From an uncultured Pelagibacteraceae bacterium (lineage in GTDB: Bacteria > Pseudomonadota > Alphaproteobacteria > Pelagibacterales > AG-422-B15), in assembly GCA_902526005.1 (NCBI GenBank), contig CABZIW010000001.1, positions 158,988-222,987 of the forward strand: 64,000 bases of DNA, given 5' to 3'. Of the stretch, positions 1-9,729 are shown one piece after another. Under the pieces are notes generated by a model. It was not told where the DNA came from, searched no databases, and saw only the letters and a list, made by a program, of their open reading frames with translations. The first letter of the stretch is position 1. The number at the start of each line of letters is the position of its first letter. Both the position numbers and the translations under genes were made by a program.

Positions 1-661
1 CTTCAAAATGATCGCCAATATGTACTAATTCTTCAAATTTATCTAGTAAAATAATATCTTTTTCCGCAATTTTACCTATTTTTACTCTTCTTAACTCAGA
101 AACATAGGCATATGTTCCAAGCATTTTTCCTAAATCTCTCGCTATTGATCGCACATAAGTCCCAGTTGAACATTCCATTATGAAAGAATACTCATTTTTA
201 TTTTTAGGACCTGAACATTCTATACTTTTTATAAAAACATCTTTGGCTTTGAGTTCAAATTTTTGATTATTTCTCGCAAGTTTATAAGCCCTTTTACCAT
301 TAACCTTTACTGCAGAAAATTGTGGGGGTATTTGTCTTTGTTTTCCAATAAACTTTTTAATACATTGATCTATTTCATCTAATGTGGGCAAAATATTTGA
401 TTTTTTAATTGTCTTTCCAGTAATATCATCGGTATCTTTCAGCTCCCCGAAAACTACGTTAAATTTATAGACTTTATTTTGGTTGAGATAATGAATGCTT
501 TTAGTTGCTTCACCTAAAGCAATTGCAAGTATTCCTGTTGCAAAAGGGTCTAAAGTACCAGTATGTCCAATTTTTTTAATATTTAAAATTTTTTTAAGCC
601 TTTTAATTACTTTAAATGATGTAATGTTTTTTGGTTTGTCTATAAATATCCAACCGTTCAT
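1..661 (-). CDS. truB: tRNA pseudouridine(55) synthase TruB, 3' end cut by window edge
   Basis: Isomerises U55 of the tRNA T-loop to pseudouridine in the cytoplasm. The frame opens with an ATG at 661-659 and stays open to base 1, giving 220 codons; the C-terminal end lies outside the window. Visible hallmarks are the N-terminal GWIFIDKPKNITS segment, the catalytic motif GHTGTLDP (its Asp is the nucleophile in the family) near residue 37-44, and GTYVRSIARDLG further on. The start overlaps the rbfA stop as ATGA, so the two are probably translationally coupled. It is the last visible gene of the nusA-infB-rbfA-truB operon. Family assignment is secure. Confidence 0.96.
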   Translation of the reverse strand, partial: MNGWIFIDKPKNITSFKVIKRLKKILNIKKIGHTGTLDPFATGILAIALGEATKSIHYLNQNKVYKFNVVFGELKDTDDITGKTIKKSNILPTLDEIDQCIKKFIGKQRQIPPQFSAVKVNGKRAYKLARNNQKFELKAKDVFIKSIECSGPKNKNEYSFIMECSTGTYVRSIARDLGKMLGTYAYVSELRRVKIGKIAEKDIILLDKFEELVHIGDHFE

Positions 662-1053
662 GATTTAATTTCTTTTAAATCATTGAGGACTTTCTCTGAT
701 CTAAGTAATTTTTCTATGTTACTTATTTCATTAACGCTTTTGTCATTTCTGAAAACAAGTTTAGGAGAAAACTTTAAATTTATTAAACTTGTAACTTCTC
801 TTGAGAGATATTGCTTACAGGAATTTAATTTTAAAATAATTTCAGTTTCAACAATTTTTTCATGAGCTACTACATAGACATATGCAATCTTTAAATCAGA
901 GTTCATTTCCACTTTTACAACATTAATTGGAAACTCGAAAGGTGTATCAAGTGGCAATTCATTTTTTACCAAAACCTCGCTTATAGCTTTTCTGATTATC
1001 TCAGAGACTTTGTGTGATCTATTGGTCTTTTCAGTTTTTCGTTTTAAAATCAC
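658..1053 (-). CDS. rbfA: 30S ribosome-binding factor RbfA
   Basis: Late 30S assembly factor that binds near the 5' helix of 16S rRNA. The 131-residue protein has normal family length and starts with the basic segment RSHKVSEIIRKAISEVL, followed by the alternating helix/strand pattern of the single KH-like domain (VVKVEMNSDLKIAYVYV). It lies between infB (4 nt overlap at its start) and truB (4 nt overlap at its end), the standard bacterial order. No unusual feature seen. Confidence 0.95.
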   Translation of the reverse strand: MILKRKTEKTNRSHKVSEIIRKAISEVLVKNELPLDTPFEFPINVVKVEMNSDLKIAYVYVVAHEKIVETEIILKLNSCKQYLSREVTSLINLKFSPKLVFRNDKSVNEISNIEKLLRSEKVLNDLKEIKS

Positions 1054-3452
1054 AATGATTGTGCTATTTCTTCAATACTAAATGCTTCAATGAAATCGCC
1101 TACTTCGAAATCATTAAATTCTCTTATGCTTATCCCGCATTCTGTTCCAGATTTTACCTCATTGGCCTCATTTTTTTCTCTTTTTAAACTAAGAATATCT
1201 CCATCATAAATTGTTTTTTCATTTCTTGTTACTTTAACTTTCGCACTTTTGTTAACTGAACCTTCAACTACTCTACAGCCTGCAATTGCACCAATTTTTG
1301 AAACTTTAAAAATTTGTAAAACTTCAGCTTTACCAATGAAATTTTCTTTGATTGTAGGTTTTAATTTACCACTAGCAAAATTAGATACAAACTCAATAAG
1401 CTCATAAATAATATTAAAGTTTTGTATCGAAAGATTGTTTATTTTTGCTTTGGCCTTTGCTTCTTTTGTAGTACTGGAATTGAATGATAACAATAATGCA
1501 CTTGATGCTGATGCAAGAGCTACATCGCTCTCATTAATGAAACCAACCCCAGAGTGAATTACATTAATTATTATTTTGTCACTTTTTATATTTTCTAATT
1601 GATGAACTATAGCCTCTGATGAACCGCGAGTATCAGCTTTTATTACAACTTCTAATATTTCTTTACTATTTTCGAGTGAACCAAAGGCTAAATCATTATC
1701 TATATTTTTAATTTTTTTTGGTAAAACTTTCTTTTTCTTAATTTGACTTCTAATTTCACACAATTCTCTGGCTTTTTCATCACTTTCAACAGTTACAAAA
1801 CTGTCTCCAGCCTCAGGTGGCTCATTAAGACCCAATACTTGTACTGGCATAGATGAAACCGCCTCCATTAGATTTTGTCCTTTATCATTCAGTATTGCCC
1901 TAACTTTTCCATATTCACTTCCAGCAACAGCTATGTCGCCAACTTTTAATTTTCCATTTGTTACAATAATATTACAAAGAGGTCCTCTTCCTTTATCCAC
2001 ATTTGCTTCAATTACTGTTGCTTCAGCAAAAGTTTCGTTATTTGTTTTCAATTCTGAGAGCTCAGCCTGTAAGACAATAGCTTCAAGTAATTTATCAATA
2101 TTACTACCTGTTTCAGCTGATACTTCAACTGATTGGATCTCACCTGATAAATCTTCAACTATTAAATCTTCTGAGAGAAGTTGCTCTTTTATTTTTTGAG
2201 GATTTGATTCTGGTTTATCACATTTGTTAATAGCAACAATAATAGGTACCTTAGCAGACTTTGCATGTGAGATGGCTTCTTTAGTTTGTGGCATTACTCC
2301 ATCATCAGCAGCAACTATTAAGACTACAATATCTGTTACGTTGGCACCTCGTGCACGCATATCTGTGAAAGCTGCATGTCCAGGAGTATCAATAAAAGTA
2401 ATTTTTTTACTATTATGCATTACTTCATATGCACCAATATGTTGAGTGATACCTCCACTCTCCCCTGAAACAACATTGGAATTTCTAATTTTATCCAATA
2501 AAGAAGTTTTACCATGGTCAACGTGACCCATTATGGTCACTATCGGTGATCTAATGTCATTTTTTCCCGCTTTAATATCTTTTGAAATAAGGTCTTTTTC
2601 AAGATCTTCTATATTTTCTCTTTTGAAGTTGTGACCGAATTCTGTTACCAAAATTTCTGCTGTATCAGCATCAATTGACTCATTTATTGTGGCCATCATA
2701 CCCATTTTCATTAATGATTTTATTAAGTCCCCTGACTTTTCAGTCATTCTGTTTGCTAGTTCTTTTACAGTTATGAATTCGGGTATGTATACGTCTCTAA
2801 CAAGTTTTTTTGCAGGCTCCTGCTCCGAATAAGTTTTTTTGGTTTTTTGTTTTGCTCTTTTATAGGCCGCAAGGCTTCTTGTTCTTTCATCAATGTCACT
2901 CAAGGCTGTAACAATAGTAACTTTTCTTTCTCTAATTTTCTTTCTGCCAAATGTGTTTTGAGTTTTCTTTCTATCTTCAGTTTCATCTGGTTTTTCAGAG
3001 TTTTTTTTCTTATCTGAATCCCTTTTAAGATCTCTACCATCTACAATATCAATATTATTATTTTTATTCTCTATGAAAGAGGGATTCTGTTTTTCTACCT
3101 GATTTGGCGATTTTCCAGATCTAATTTTATCTATTTCATCTTTTTTTTCTTTTTTACTATCAGCTTGAAGGATTCTTTTTTGTTCATCTTTTGATAACGG
3201 TTTAAGTACAACACCTGATTTATTTGTGGTTTTTTCAATGTTTTCTTGAAGATTTTTTTCAATAGTATTTTTCTTTTTTGTACTTGGAATTTGGGATTGA
3301 GTTTCTGTGCCGATACTTCTTTTGTATCTCTTTTTTTCAACAATAACCGTTTTACCTGCTTCAATATTTCTTTTTGGTGCAATTAAAGGTTTGGTACCCA
3401 GCTTTAAACTTAAGGTCCTACTTTTTTTTGTTTTATCTTTGGTATCTGTCAT
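1050..3452 (-). CDS. infB: Translation initiation factor IF-2
   Basis: GTPase that brings fMet-tRNA to the 30S subunit and promotes subunit joining. The 800-residue protein has a long, Lys/Glu/Asn-rich N-terminal third of low complexity (about residues 1-215), then the IF2_N-type helical domain ([11 protein letters not shown]...), then the G domain with G1 GHVDHGKTS at 309-317, G3 DTPGHAAF and G4 NKCD, followed by domains II, III and C2. N-terminal charged extensions are usual in alphaproteobacterial IF2. It starts 21 nt after the nusA stop; no ylxR gene lies between, although many relatives carry one there. It overlaps rbfA by 4 nt. Confidence 0.98.
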   Translation of the reverse strand: MTDTKDKTKKSRTLSLKLGTKPLIAPKRNIEAGKTVIVEKKRYKRSIGTETQSQIPSTKKKNTIEKNLQENIEKTTNKSGVVLKPLSKDEQKRILQADSKKEKKDEIDKIRSGKSPNQVEKQNPSFIENKNNNIDIVDGRDLKRDSDKKKNSEKPDETEDRKKTQNTFGRKKIRERKVTIVTALSDIDERTRSLAAYKRAKQKTKKTYSEQEPAKKLVRDVYIPEFITVKELANRMTEKSGDLIKSLMKMGMMATINESIDADTAEILVTEFGHNFKRENIEDLEKDLISKDIKAGKNDIRSPIVTIMGHVDHGKTSLLDKIRNSNVVSGESGGITQHIGAYEVMHNSKKITFIDTPGHAAFTDMRARGANVTDIVVLIVAADDGVMPQTKEAISHAKSAKVPIIVAINKCDKPESNPQKIKEQLLSEDLIVEDLSGEIQSVEVSAETGSNIDKLLEAIVLQAELSELKTNNETFAEATVIEANVDKGRGPLCNIIVTNGKLKVGDIAVAGSEYGKVRAILNDKGQNLMEAVSSMPVQVLGLNEPPEAGDSFVTVESDEKARELCEIRSQIKKKKVLPKKIKNIDNDLAFGSLENSKEILEVVIKADTRGSSEAIVHQLENIKSDKIIINVIHSGVGFINESDVALASASSALLLSFNSSTTKEAKAKAKINNLSIQNFNIIYELIEFVSNFASGKLKPTIKENFIGKAEVLQIFKVSKIGAIAGCRVVEGSVNKSAKVKVTRNEKTIYDGDILSLKREKNEANEVKSGTECGISIREFNDFEVGDFIEAFSIEEIAQSL

Positions 3453-3473
3453 TACTAAAATCTATAAATTAAA

Positions 3474-5009
3474 TTATTCAAGCCATATTTTTCTAGCTTC
3501 CATGATTAATTGATCGCCTTCTTCACGCGTTAAATTAAACTCCTCTAGTAGCCCCGTTACTTTTGAGTCTTTGTCTCCTTTAACTTCCAAATAGCCGATT
3601 AGATCATCTGTTGTTAATCCAGCAAAGTCATCAAGAGTTTTAACATCGTTCTCTGCTAACTTAACTACCATTGCCTTTGATAGTAAATCAAACTGAATTA
3701 AATCATTTGATACTTTCATGTTTTTAATTTTTGTTTGATCTTCGTCGTCTTTATCTGACAAAAATTTCTTTGCTCTGTCTATTAATTCTGTAACAATTTC
3801 TTCATCAAAACCCTCAATAGATAATAATTCTGATTTATCTGTATCTATTACTTCTTCAACACTTCCAAACCCCTCACTTACAAGTAGCTGTGCAAGTGTT
3901 TCATCAACATCTAAAGATGAAACGAATATATCTGTTTTATTTGTAAAGTCCTCTTGTCGCTTAGATGATTCTTCATCTTCAGTTAATATATCAATCTCAT
4001 ATCCAGTTAATTCAGTTGCAAGTTTAACATTTTGCCCTCTTCTTCCTATAGCAAGACTTAAGTGTTCCTCGGACACTACAACTTCAATTTTGTTTTGGTC
4101 TTCATCAAGAACAACTTTTAATACTTCAGCAGGAGAAAGTGAGGCGATTGCTAAATTTGCGACATTATCAGACCAATTTATAATATCAATTTTCTCTCCT
4201 TGTAACTCATTAACCACTGCTTGAACTCGACTACCCCTCATTCCGACGCACGCGCCAACAGGGTCAATTGAACCATCTTCCGTAAAAACTGCTATTTTAG
4301 CTCGACTGCCGGGATCACGTGCCACACTTTTAATACTAATAATTCCATCGTAAATCTCTGGCACCTCTTGAGTAAATAGTTTTGCCATAAATTGTGGATG
4401 GGATCTGGACAAGAATATTTGTGGTCCCTTTAATTCTGCTCTCACGTCATAAATGTACGCTCTTACCCTATCACCATTACGTAGATTTTCTCTAGGAATT
4501 GTTTGATCTTTTCTAACAACACCCTCAGCTTTACCAAGATCTAGTATAATATTTCCAAACTCCATTCTTTTAACAATTCCATTTACAATTTCACCAACCC
4601 TATCTTTATATTCGTTGTACTGTCTTTCTCTTTCTGCCTCACGGACTTTAGAATTAATTACTTGTTTTGCAGTTTGCGCGGCTATTCTTCCAAAATCTAA
4701 AGGAGGAAGTGGATCAAGCAGTTGGTCACCTATTTGAGCAGCTCCATTTATTTTTTTTGCTGCTTTAAGAGTAATTTCAAGAAATTTATTTTTAACATCA
4801 TCAACAACGAGCATTTTTCTTGATATTGAAATATCTCCGTTGTCTTGATTAATTTCTACTATAACTTCATTTTCTTCGCCATAATTACTCTTGGCTGCTT
4901 TAGCAATTGCCTCTTCTAGAGCCGCTATAACAATTGATTTATCTATCATTTTTTCTTGAGCAACAGCTTCAGCAATTCTTAGAATTTCAATTTTATTTGC
5001 ACTAACCAT
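3474..5009 (-). CDS. nusA: Transcription termination/antitermination factor NusA
   Basis: RNA polymerase-associated factor that controls pausing, intrinsic termination and antitermination. The 511 residues show the N-terminal RNAP-binding domain, an S1 domain (VGEIVNGIVKRMEFGNIILDLG, roughly from residue 130), KH domains (VGACVGMRGSRVQAVVNEL and AIGRRGQNVKLATEL) and a C-terminal pair of acidic helix-hairpin repeats, normal for Proteobacteria. The ATG at 5009 follows an AAGGA ribosome-binding site at 7 nt. Upstream lies a terminator-like hairpin only about 17 nt away, which suggests attenuation. In most relatives rimP precedes nusA; here trmB does, and rimP is absent. Confidence 0.98.
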   Translation of the reverse strand: MVSANKIEILRIAEAVAQEKMIDKSIVIAALEEAIAKAAKSNYGEENEVIVEINQDNGDISISRKMLVVDDVKNKFLEITLKAAKKINGAAQIGDQLLDPLPPLDFGRIAAQTAKQVINSKVREAERERQYNEYKDRVGEIVNGIVKRMEFGNIILDLGKAEGVVRKDQTIPRENLRNGDRVRAYIYDVRAELKGPQIFLSRSHPQFMAKLFTQEVPEIYDGIISIKSVARDPGSRAKIAVFTEDGSIDPVGACVGMRGSRVQAVVNELQGEKIDIINWSDNVANLAIASLSPAEVLKVVLDEDQNKIEVVVSEEHLSLAIGRRGQNVKLATELTGYEIDILTEDEESSKRQEDFTNKTDIFVSSLDVDETLAQLLVSEGFGSVEEVIDTDKSELLSIEGFDEEIVTELIDRAKKFLSDKDDEDQTKIKNMKVSNDLIQFDLLSKAMVVKLAENDVKTLDDFAGLTTDDLIGYLEVKGDKDSKVTGLLEEFNLTREEGDQLIMEARKIWLE

Positions 5010-5025
5010 ATGTATCCTTCAGTGT

Positions 5026-5053
5026 AAAAAAAAAGTGGGCTTAACCCACTTTT
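5026..5053 (-). terminator. Intrinsic terminator / candidate attenuator in the nusA leader
   Basis: On the minus strand a perfect 9-bp stem (AAAAGTGGG at 5053-5045 pairing with CCCACTTTT at 5039-5031) with a 5-nt loop runs into a tract of nine T residues (5034-5026). This is a textbook Rho-independent terminator. It lies after trmB, so it may end the trmB operon, but it is also only about 16 nt before the nusA start, leaving no room for a promoter downstream of it. Any nusA-specific transcript must therefore pass through it. Confidence 0.85.
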
Positions 5054-5079
5054 GTTTGAATTAGCAATATTTTCTAAAG

Positions 5080-5108
5080 TCTATACACCTGTAATATTAA
5101 TTAATCAA
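5080..5108 (-). promoter_or_regulatory. Putative sigma70-type promoter of the nusA operon
   Basis: On the minus strand TTGATT (5108-5103) and TATAGA (5085-5080) are separated by 17 nt. Transcription would start near 5073 and the leader would contain the terminator hairpin at 5053-5026. The match is reasonable in an AT-rich gap but is based on sequence alone. Confidence 0.45.
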
Positions 5109-5128
5109 GTAAGTAAAATAAAGTTATT

Positions 5129-5824
5129 TTATAGAGTTAACATATAGATTTTTCCCCCATTTTCTATTGCTTTTCTTTGATATTTTGAAATTCCATATAA
5201 TTCATCGTTTTTATTAAGTGTAGATGAACTAAATGTCCCGAAACTATCTTTATGTTCATTTAAGAGACTTACAGTGTCTCTCAGATAATCTGAAGAATCG
5301 GTAGTCATATATATTGAGTTTTTTGATTTTATTATTTTATTTAAAAGACTTAATATTTCGTATGACATTAATCTTCTTTTATGATGTCTTTTCTTTACCC
5401 ATGGATCCGGGTTAATAAGAAAAATTTTATCAATGGATTTATGTGGCATTACTTCTAAAAAATAAAAACTATTTAAATTGCTTAACCTTATATTTTTTAA
5501 TCCAAACTCTAAAATTGATTCAAGAACTTTTGCAATACCATTTAAATAAACTTCGACACCTATAAATAATTCATTTGGTCTAGAAATTGCATTTTTAATC
5601 AAAAACTCACCATTTCCAAAACCAATTTCAATATTGGTCTTGTCATAATGGTCAGGTATATCTATTTTTCTATTTATTTTATCGTTGTTGAGACATTCGA
5701 TGACATCCTGATCGAAAGAAAAATCTTTATAAAACTTATTTATCAATTTTTTTTTAGGTAAAGAAATTTTTTTGGATATTTTTCTTCCATGAAAGGAATA
5801 ATACTGAGGATATTTGTTTTTCAA
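5129..5824 (-). CDS. trmB: tRNA (guanine-N7-)-methyltransferase
   Basis: Methylates G46 of tRNA using S-adenosylmethionine. The 231-residue protein has the Rossmann SAM-binding loop IEIGFGNGEFL (65-75) and the TrmB signature NPDPWVKKRHHKRR (138-151), plus the usual basic N-terminal region. It lies 17 nt downstream of metK, the enzyme that makes its methyl donor, and both are presumably co-transcribed with lnt. Downstream come the terminator-like hairpin and nusA. Confidence 0.95.
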   Translation of the reverse strand: MKNKYPQYYSFHGRKISKKISLPKKKLINKFYKDFSFDQDVIECLNNDKINRKIDIPDHYDKTNIEIGFGNGEFLIKNAISRPNELFIGVEVYLNGIAKVLESILEFGLKNIRLSNLNSFYFLEVMPHKSIDKIFLINPDPWVKKRHHKRRLMSYEILSLLNKIIKSKNSIYMTTDSSDYLRDTVSLLNEHKDSFGTFSSSTLNKNDELYGISKYQRKAIENGGKIYMLTL

Positions 5825-5841
5825 TAAAAACAGGAACTTTT

Positions 5842-6999
5842 CTAAAGTTTTTTTGCTAAGTCAATGTTTTCCCAAGAAAATGATCCATCACTCTCTGCTT
5901 CTCTTCCAAAATGACCGTAAGCTGCACTCTTTTTATAAATCGGTTTATGTAAATTAAGGTGATCCCTTATACCTCTAGGTGTAAGATCAATGTTGGATGT
6001 AATTTTTTTAATGAGATCTTCATCTGACATCTGAGAAGTTCCATGTGTATCAACATAGATTGAAAGCGGGTCTGAGACGCCAATTGCATACGCAAGTTGT
6101 AGGGTACATTTATCTGCAATCCCAGACGCAACAACATTTTTAGCAATGTATCTTGTGATATATGCTGCTGATCTATCAACCTTAGTAGGATCTTTTCCTG
6201 AAAATGCACCTCCACCATGTGGGGCCGCTCCACCGTAAGTATCAACTATTATTTTTCTTCCTGTCAGCCCTGTATCTCCATCAGGACCTCCTATTACAAA
6301 CTTTCCAGTAGGATTAATTAATATTTCAGTTTCATTACTAATCCACTCTTCAGGCATAATATTTTTAATTATCGGAATAATAATTTCACTCACTCCTCGT
6401 TGATCAAGATTTTCATCATGCTGTGTAGAAACTACTATTTTAGTACATTTCTCTGGTGAGCCATTATCATATTGAAGCGTGACTTGACTTTTAGAGTCGG
6501 GTTGTATTCCTGGTGTTTCGCCTTTCTTTCTTTTAAATGCCATTTTTTCTAAAATTTTATGCGAGTAGTATATTGGTGCAGGCATTAATGACGGTGTTTC
6601 TTTGCAAGCGTAGCCAAACATGATTCCTTGATCACCCGCACCTTGATCTTTATTTCCTGATGCATCAACTCCCATTGCTATATCAGCAGATTGACTATGT
6701 ACACCTGAACAGTCAAAAGAAAACTTTTCCCAGTGAAAACCTTCTTGTTCATATCCAATCTCTTTCACTGCATTTCTTGCAAGCGTCTCGTAATCACACT
6801 TATAATTTTCTGGACCTCTTACTTCTCCAGCCATCACTACTTTATTTGTTGTTACTAACGTTTCCATTGCTACCCTAGAATTTTCAGGATTTTCCTGAGA
6901 GAGAAAATCATCAACTACAGAATCTGAAATTATATCACATACCTTATCTGGGTGACCTTCTGAAACTGACTCACTTGTAAAAAGATACTTGTTGCTCAT
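5842..6999 (-). CDS. metK: S-adenosylmethionine synthetase
   Basis: Makes S-adenosylmethionine from methionine and ATP. At 385 residues it has normal length and the conserved GHPDKVCD (15-22), [11 protein letters not shown] (121-131) and [19 protein letters not shown] segments that bind ATP, Mg and K ions. The start is 5 nt after the lnt stop, so there is no space for the SAM-responsive riboswitch often found before metK in marine Alphaproteobacteria; regulation must be through the upstream operon promoter or in trans. Confidence 0.98.
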   Translation of the reverse strand: MSNKYLFTSESVSEGHPDKVCDIISDSVVDDFLSQENPENSRVAMETLVTTNKVVMAGEVRGPENYKCDYETLARNAVKEIGYEQEGFHWEKFSFDCSGVHSQSADIAMGVDASGNKDQGAGDQGIMFGYACKETPSLMPAPIYYSHKILEKMAFKRKKGETPGIQPDSKSQVTLQYDNGSPEKCTKIVVSTQHDENLDQRGVSEIIIPIIKNIMPEEWISNETEILINPTGKFVIGGPDGDTGLTGRKIIVDTYGGAAPHGGGAFSGKDPTKVDRSAAYITRYIAKNVVASGIADKCTLQLAYAIGVSDPLSIYVDTHGTSQMSDEDLIKKITSNIDLTPRGIRDHLNLHKPIYKKSAAYGHFGREAESDGSFSWENIDLAKKL

Positions 7000-7004
7000 A
7001 CGTT

Positions 7005-8438
7005 TTAACTATTTTGTTTAAAGCGAACAGCATAGCCAATTATAAAAAATAAAACTATTAAAAAATATGCAAAGAGATTTCCATAATCTCTATAGACAGT
7101 AGTCTCCAATTTCTTGGGGATTTTCACATCTAAATAAGTGTTTTCACCAATATTTGTGACATTTAAAATTTCTCCAATTGGGCTTATTAAGCCTGAAAAT
7201 CCTTTATTAGAAGATCTGACTAGAGGTATCCCAAGTTCAATTGATCTAAAGAGAGCGTGCGTGAAATGTTGACGAGGGCCACTAAAGTTTCCAAACCATC
7301 CATCATTACTTATGTTTACTAATAAATTAGTGTTATTTGAAATACTATTACGAACGAAGTTTGGGAAAATCACTTCGTAACATATAAGTGGCAATATATT
7401 TGCCTTAAATACCTGGTCACTACTTCCTTTAGTCAATTCGTTTTCAAAAAACTTATTTTCACTAAATAAAATATGCATCAAACTTGACAATGGAAAATAC
7501 TCTCCAAAAGGTACAAGAATTTTTTTATCATAAGTAAATCCATTATAATTGATTGAATTATAAAATTTATTTTGATCTCTTCTAATATATCCAACTAACC
7601 AGTTTTCTGGTGTAGTTGGATTAAGACCCAACGAGGTTTCAGGAAAAACTGTAATTAAGTTAGAAGACCCCATTATCGCAGTATTCTCAATCGATTTCTT
7701 CGTCCATTTATCTTTTTGATTAAAATATGTATGTATTATTCTTAATTCATTTTCTGAATAGATCGTTTGATTATTATTAATTCTATACGAACCGTATAGA
7801 TATAATAAAGCGAGAATTAAAATTGCAGTATATAAATAAAATTTATTTTTTATATCAGCAATGTAGCTAAATATACAAACTGAGCAAAATACAGTTATTA
7901 GTCCAAGCCCATAGACTCCAAAAATTGATGCTGATTGTGAGTAACTTAATGACCATGACCAACTATATCCAACTAAATTCCATGGCAGACCTGTAAATAA
8001 AACACTTCTTAAAAATTCAAAAATTATCCATATTGAACTGAAATAAAATAATTTTGAGTTGGACTTGCTCCATAAAAAAGCATTGATAAGTTGCATTACG
8101 CCAAAAAAAATAGAGATAGAAAGAGGAAAAAAAATTAAAATAATTGGTGCTACATAAAACAACTTTGCATCAAGTTCTATTATTGAGTTTGAAACCCAAT
8201 ACATACTTAATAGAAAAAAACCAAAACCAAAGCAAATACCGTTAAAAAAAAAAATTTTATAATATCTTTTAAAATTTTCAAAAATATAGTTATTGATTAA
8301 AAAATAAGTTCCAATTGCAATTAAAGACAAGAATGGAACTTTGAATGGCTCAAAACTAAATGCTAAGAGTATTCCCAATAAAAAACAGGTAGCATGTAAG
8401 TAAAATCTTCTTAGTGGAATAAATTCCAATAATTTCAT
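7005..8438 (-). CDS. lnt: Apolipoprotein N-acyltransferase
   Basis: Inner-membrane enzyme that adds the third acyl chain to the N-terminal Cys of lipoproteins. The 477-residue protein has several hydrophobic N-terminal membrane segments, then a periplasmic carbon-nitrogen hydrolase domain, then a final C-terminal membrane segment ([17 protein letters not shown]). The catalytic triad is visible: Glu267 in VFPETSLG, the Lys before [10 protein letters not shown], and Cys353 in LICYEVIF. It overlaps corC by 1 nt. The predicted lipoproteins starting at 24518 and 25441 would be substrates. Confidence 0.95.
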   Translation of the reverse strand: MKLLEFIPLRRFYLHATCFLLGILLAFSFEPFKVPFLSLIAIGTYFLINNYIFENFKRYYKIFFFNGICFGFGFFLLSMYWVSNSIIELDAKLFYVAPIILIFFPLSISIFFGVMQLINAFLWSKSNSKLFYFSSIWIIFEFLRSVLFTGLPWNLVGYSWSWSLSYSQSASIFGVYGLGLITVFCSVCIFSYIADIKNKFYLYTAILILALLYLYGSYRINNNQTIYSENELRIIHTYFNQKDKWTKKSIENTAIMGSSNLITVFPETSLGLNPTTPENWLVGYIRRDQNKFYNSINYNGFTYDKKILVPFGEYFPLSSLMHILFSENKFFENELTKGSSDQVFKANILPLICYEVIFPNFVRNSISNNTNLLVNISNDGWFGNFSGPRQHFTHALFRSIELGIPLVRSSNKGFSGLISPIGEILNVTNIGENTYLDVKIPKKLETTVYRDYGNLFAYFLIVLFFIIGYAVRFKQNS

Positions 8439-9274
8439 TATTTTTTAGGTGTTGTTACTTTAACAGATTTAATTTTCATTGGATCTGCATCTTTTATTTC
8501 AAAGGTCGTGCCTGAAGTATGTTTTATAATTTCCCCTCTTTGCGGAACTCGACCCGTTATTGAAAAAATTAATCCTCCTAGTGTGTCAACATCATCATTA
8601 TCATATGAATTCAAAAATTCGACATTGGTTACTTTCTGAAGTTCATCTATTTCAATTCTAGCACTAGCCTCGAAAGTATTTACAGAGGATTTAATGAGCA
8701 TTGGCAAGTTCTTTTCGTCATGTTCATCTTCAATTTCACCAGTAATTTCCTCAATTACATCCTCAATTGTAACAAGACCATCAGTACAGCCATACTCATC
8801 TATTACAATACCCATATGTAATCTGGTTAACTGCATTTTTAACAATAAATCAAGCACTGGCATTGAAGGAGGGATTTCTAAAATCTCTCTTTTTAAATTT
8901 TGAAGAAAATTCGTTTCCGTTTTTTTTTGATTTTGATAATTTACCAAATCCTTTATGTGAATCATGCCAATAATATTATCAAGATTTTTTTCATATATTG
9001 GTACTCTAGAGTGAGCTTCCTTTATAAAAACCTCAAGCACTTTTGCAAAGCTGTCATTTAATTCTACTGCACCAATATCAGCCCTTGGTATCATTATATC
9101 TGACGATCTGATGCCATCAATTTTTAAGATATTTAGAAGCATCAATCTTTCGTGCTTTGAAATTCCCTCAGTGCCTTTCAAGTCATTATCTAAAACAGTT
9201 TCAATACTTTGTTTTAGATTACTATTTTCAGTATTTTTCTTAAAAAGCAATTTTTTAAATAATTTTCTGATCAT
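8438..9274 (-). CDS. corC: CorC/HlyC-type CBS-domain protein
   Basis: The 278-residue soluble protein has a short basic N-terminal part, a tandem CBS domain pair (RSSDIMIPRADIGAVELND... and GIVIDEYGCTDGLVTIEDVIEEITGEIEDEHDE) and a C-terminal CorC_HlyC domain (DTLGGLIFSITGRVPQRGE). CorC proteins are linked to Mg/Co efflux in enterics, but in Alphaproteobacteria the gene is fixed between ybeY and lnt and its precise role is unclear. No DUF21 membrane domain is present. It overlaps ybeY by 4 nt and lnt by 1 nt, so it is in the same operon. Confidence 0.9.
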   Translation of the reverse strand: MIRKLFKKLLFKKNTENSNLKQSIETVLDNDLKGTEGISKHERLMLLNILKIDGIRSSDIMIPRADIGAVELNDSFAKVLEVFIKEAHSRVPIYEKNLDNIIGMIHIKDLVNYQNQKKTETNFLQNLKREILEIPPSMPVLDLLLKMQLTRLHMGIVIDEYGCTDGLVTIEDVIEEITGEIEDEHDEKNLPMLIKSSVNTFEASARIEIDELQKVTNVEFLNSYDNDDVDTLGGLIFSITGRVPQRGEIIKHTSGTTFEIKDADPMKIKSVKVTTPKK

Positions 9275-9726
9275 GATAAGTGCTTTATATTATCAAATAT
9301 TAAATTTTCGAACTTATTCATTCGCTTAAACTGTTTTTCAGTATTGTGATCATAACCCAACAGATGAAGCATTCCATGAATTGTCATCTTACACAAATGG
9401 TCGTACTTTTTAACTTTTTGTTCAATGGACTCCTCCAATAAAGTTTGATTTGATAAAACAATATCACCTAAAAGGTGAATACCATCTGAAGTAGATTGCA
9501 TTGGAAATGATAGAACATTTGTTGGTTTATTTTTATTTCTATATTGATTATTAAGTTTCTTAATTTCATTATTTGAGGTTAAAAAAATACTAACGACAAT
9601 ATCTTCATCAATTTTTATATCCATTTGCTTAAGCGTTTCATTTACAGCTTGTCCAATATATTTTTTGAAATGTGGAAAATGTTTTTTCCATCCTTTGTCC
9701 CCAATATTATAAGTTATCTTAGTCAT
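9271..9726 (-). CDS. ybeY: Endoribonuclease YbeY
   Basis: Metal-dependent RNase involved in 16S rRNA 3' maturation and ribosome quality control. The 151-residue protein carries the zinc motif HGMLHLLGYDH with His117, His121 and His127 near its C-terminus, and the family segment LNQYRNKNKPTNVLSFP. It lies 3 nt after phoH and overlaps corC by 4 nt, the usual cluster. Confidence 0.95.
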   Translation of the reverse strand: MTKITYNIGDKGWKKHFPHFKKYIGQAVNETLKQMDIKIDEDIVVSIFLTSNNEIKKLNNQYRNKNKPTNVLSFPMQSTSDGIHLLGDIVLSNQTLLEESIEQKVKKYDHLCKMTIHGMLHLLGYDHNTEKQFKRMNKFENLIFDNIKHLS

Positions 9727-9729
9727 TAA

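Noticed and set aside
6999-7005. SAM riboswitch before metK
   Set aside because: Only 5 nt separate lnt and metK.
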